A stretch of 64,000 nt of DNA from Alphaproteobacteria bacterium (GTDB taxonomy: Bacteria > Pseudomonadota > Alphaproteobacteria > JANQMY01). Shown one piece after another: positions 63,285 through 64,000 of this stretch. The notes beneath the pieces are model-generated. The model worked only from the letters and a program-made list of their open reading frames with translations, searched no databases and was not told the origin of the DNA. Positions within the stretch are counted from its first letter, which is position 1; every line of letters begins with the position of its first letter. The stretch is taken from positions 124,001-188,000 of the forward strand of contig JANQPL010000004.1 in the NCBI GenBank assembly GCA_028289425.1, given 5' to 3'. Made by a program: the position numbers and the translations under genes.

Positions 63285-64000
63285 TTAAGCCGCCATTATA
63301 CCGGAAAGACGCTGATTGATAATCTCTTCCGCCTCACCCATGATCCGGTCGATCAGTTCTTTACACGTTGGGATGTCGTGGATGAGCCCGGCAACCATGC
63401 CGCAGCTCCAAGCGCCTGCGTCCATTTCGCCTTCTTTCATGATCCGCGGATAGACGCCGGCCACTTCTTCGATGATATCTTCAAACTTGATGTTGGCGCC
63501 AAGCTCCCGCTCTTTTTCGAGCAACCGCTCGACGGCGTCGTTCGTCAGCACACGTTCCGTATTGCGCAGAGGCCGCATGACCAGACGTGTGTCCAATTCT
63601 GACGCGGCGACGATGGCCTTTTTCACGTTCTCGTGGACCGGCGCTTCTTTGGTGGCAATAAAGCGCGTGCCCATATTCATACCCTCGGCACCCATGGCAA
63701 GCGAGGCGACCAAGGACCGCGCGTCGGCCATGCCGCCGGAAGCCACGAACGGAATCTTCAGCTCCTCCGCGGCACGAGGCAGCAGGATCATGTTGGGGAT
63801 ATCGTCTTCCCCTGGATGACCGCCGCACTCGAAACCGTCCACGGACACCGCATCGCAACCGATCTTCTCCGCCTTCAGGGAATGCCGCACCGATGTGCAT
63901 TTGTGAATGATCTTGCAGCCATTCTCTTGAAGTTTCGGCAGATGCTCCTGCGGGTTGCGCCCCGCCGTTTCCACGATCTTGATGCCGCCATCGATGATCG
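63285..64000 (-). CDS. nitronate monooxygenase (2-nitropropane dioxygenase family), C-terminal part
   Basis: The gene runs off the right edge; about 238 residues are visible. FMN-binding TIM barrel: KIIHKCTSVRHSLKAEKIGC, then DAVSVDGFECGGHPGEDD (the family signature) and PFVASGGMADARSLVASLAM, then MGTRFIATKEAPVHENVKK. These enzymes oxidise alkyl nitronates or act as enoyl-reductase-like FMN proteins. The frame stays open in continuity through 64000 (GGIKIVETAGRNP), so the ATG at 63974 is not the true start. 27 bp separate it from the cupin gene. Confidence 0.92.
   Translation of the reverse strand, partial: IIDGGIKIVETAGRNPQEHLPKLQENGCKIIHKCTSVRHSLKAEKIGCDAVSVDGFECGGHPGEDDIPNMILLPRAAEELKIPFVASGGMADARSLVASLAMGAEGMNMGTRFIATKEAPVHENVKKAIVAASELDTRLVMRPLRNTERVLTNDAVERLLEKERELGANIKFEDIIEEVAGVYPRIMKEGEMDAGAWSCGMVAGLIHDIPTCKELIDRIMGEAEEIINQRLSGIMAA

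Overview
The window is about 64 kb of moderately GC-rich bacterial DNA. It is almost certainly alphaproteobacterial: it has the ffh-rpsP-rimM-trmD order, a DUF2794 gene, the AcpXL-type very-long-chain fatty acid cluster known from lipid A synthesis in rhizobia and relatives, a TamA/TamB pair, and a catabolic gene set (BVMO, haloalkane dehalogenase, luciferase-like oxidoreductase, GSTs) common in Hyphomicrobiales and Parvibaculales-like lineages. I cannot place it below class. There are no phage genes, transposases, CRISPR arrays, rRNAs or tRNAs that I can see.

Layout. 1-2641 (minus strand): translation and secretion block trmD (partial), rimM, rpsP, ffh. 3.0-7.5 kb: a lipoprotein, a zinc-ribbon methyltransferase, two unrecognised envelope proteins and a TetR regulator. 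7.5-13.3 kb: an orphan YbbP-like permease, a BI-1 family protein, a TTC38-like TPR protein and DUF2794. 13.5-18.6 kb: a six-gene run acpXL, fabZ, a degenerate ketosynthase, a complete ketosynthase, an SDR ketoreductase and an MDR reductase. Together these are all the activities of one fatty-acid elongation cycle, but the acyltransferase lpxXL that usually closes the cluster is missing. 18.7-24 kb: an S9 peptidase, a DUF35/thiolase-like pair and a class C beta-lactamase-like protein without its SxxK lysine. 24-27.3 kb: a two-component system transcribed away from a Spy/CpxP-like LTXXQ protein, which resembles a Cpx envelope-stress unit, with paired 10-bp half-sites between them. 27.3-38.2 kb: mixed metabolism and transport (ICMT-like, YjbQ, AGCS and NCS2 transporters, FAH, LLM oxidoreductase, quinone reductase, FAD monooxygenase, ABM protein) plus an Ala/Asp repeat lipoprotein and a 37-residue membrane peptide. 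38.4-48.7 kb: TamA-TamB-MEKHLA protein followed by an RND efflux adaptor and pump. 48.7-55.1 kb (minus): GST, M48 lipoprotein, haloalkane dehalogenase, thiolase, a second GST with an operator-like promoter, and an MFS transporter. Divergent from these, 55.2-59.7 kb: a HAPMO-like BVMO, an amidohydrolase and a CobW GTPase. 59.8-64 kb: malate synthase G, a small anchored protein whose ribosome site lies in a hairpin, a dispersed palindromic repeat, a DAD-like cupin and a partial nitronate monooxygenase.

Non-coding structure is notable. Two copies of a GC-rich hairpin repeat lie near 2.7 and 7.8 kb. One copy of a widespread CGTCATTGCGAG-type repeat lies at 62.6 kb. A short palindrome TAGAA-N5-TTCTA recurs at gene ends, three times exactly and twice nearly. 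Several convergent or divergent gaps hold clear inverted repeats. All functional calls come from reading motifs and protein sequence by eye. No database search was run.
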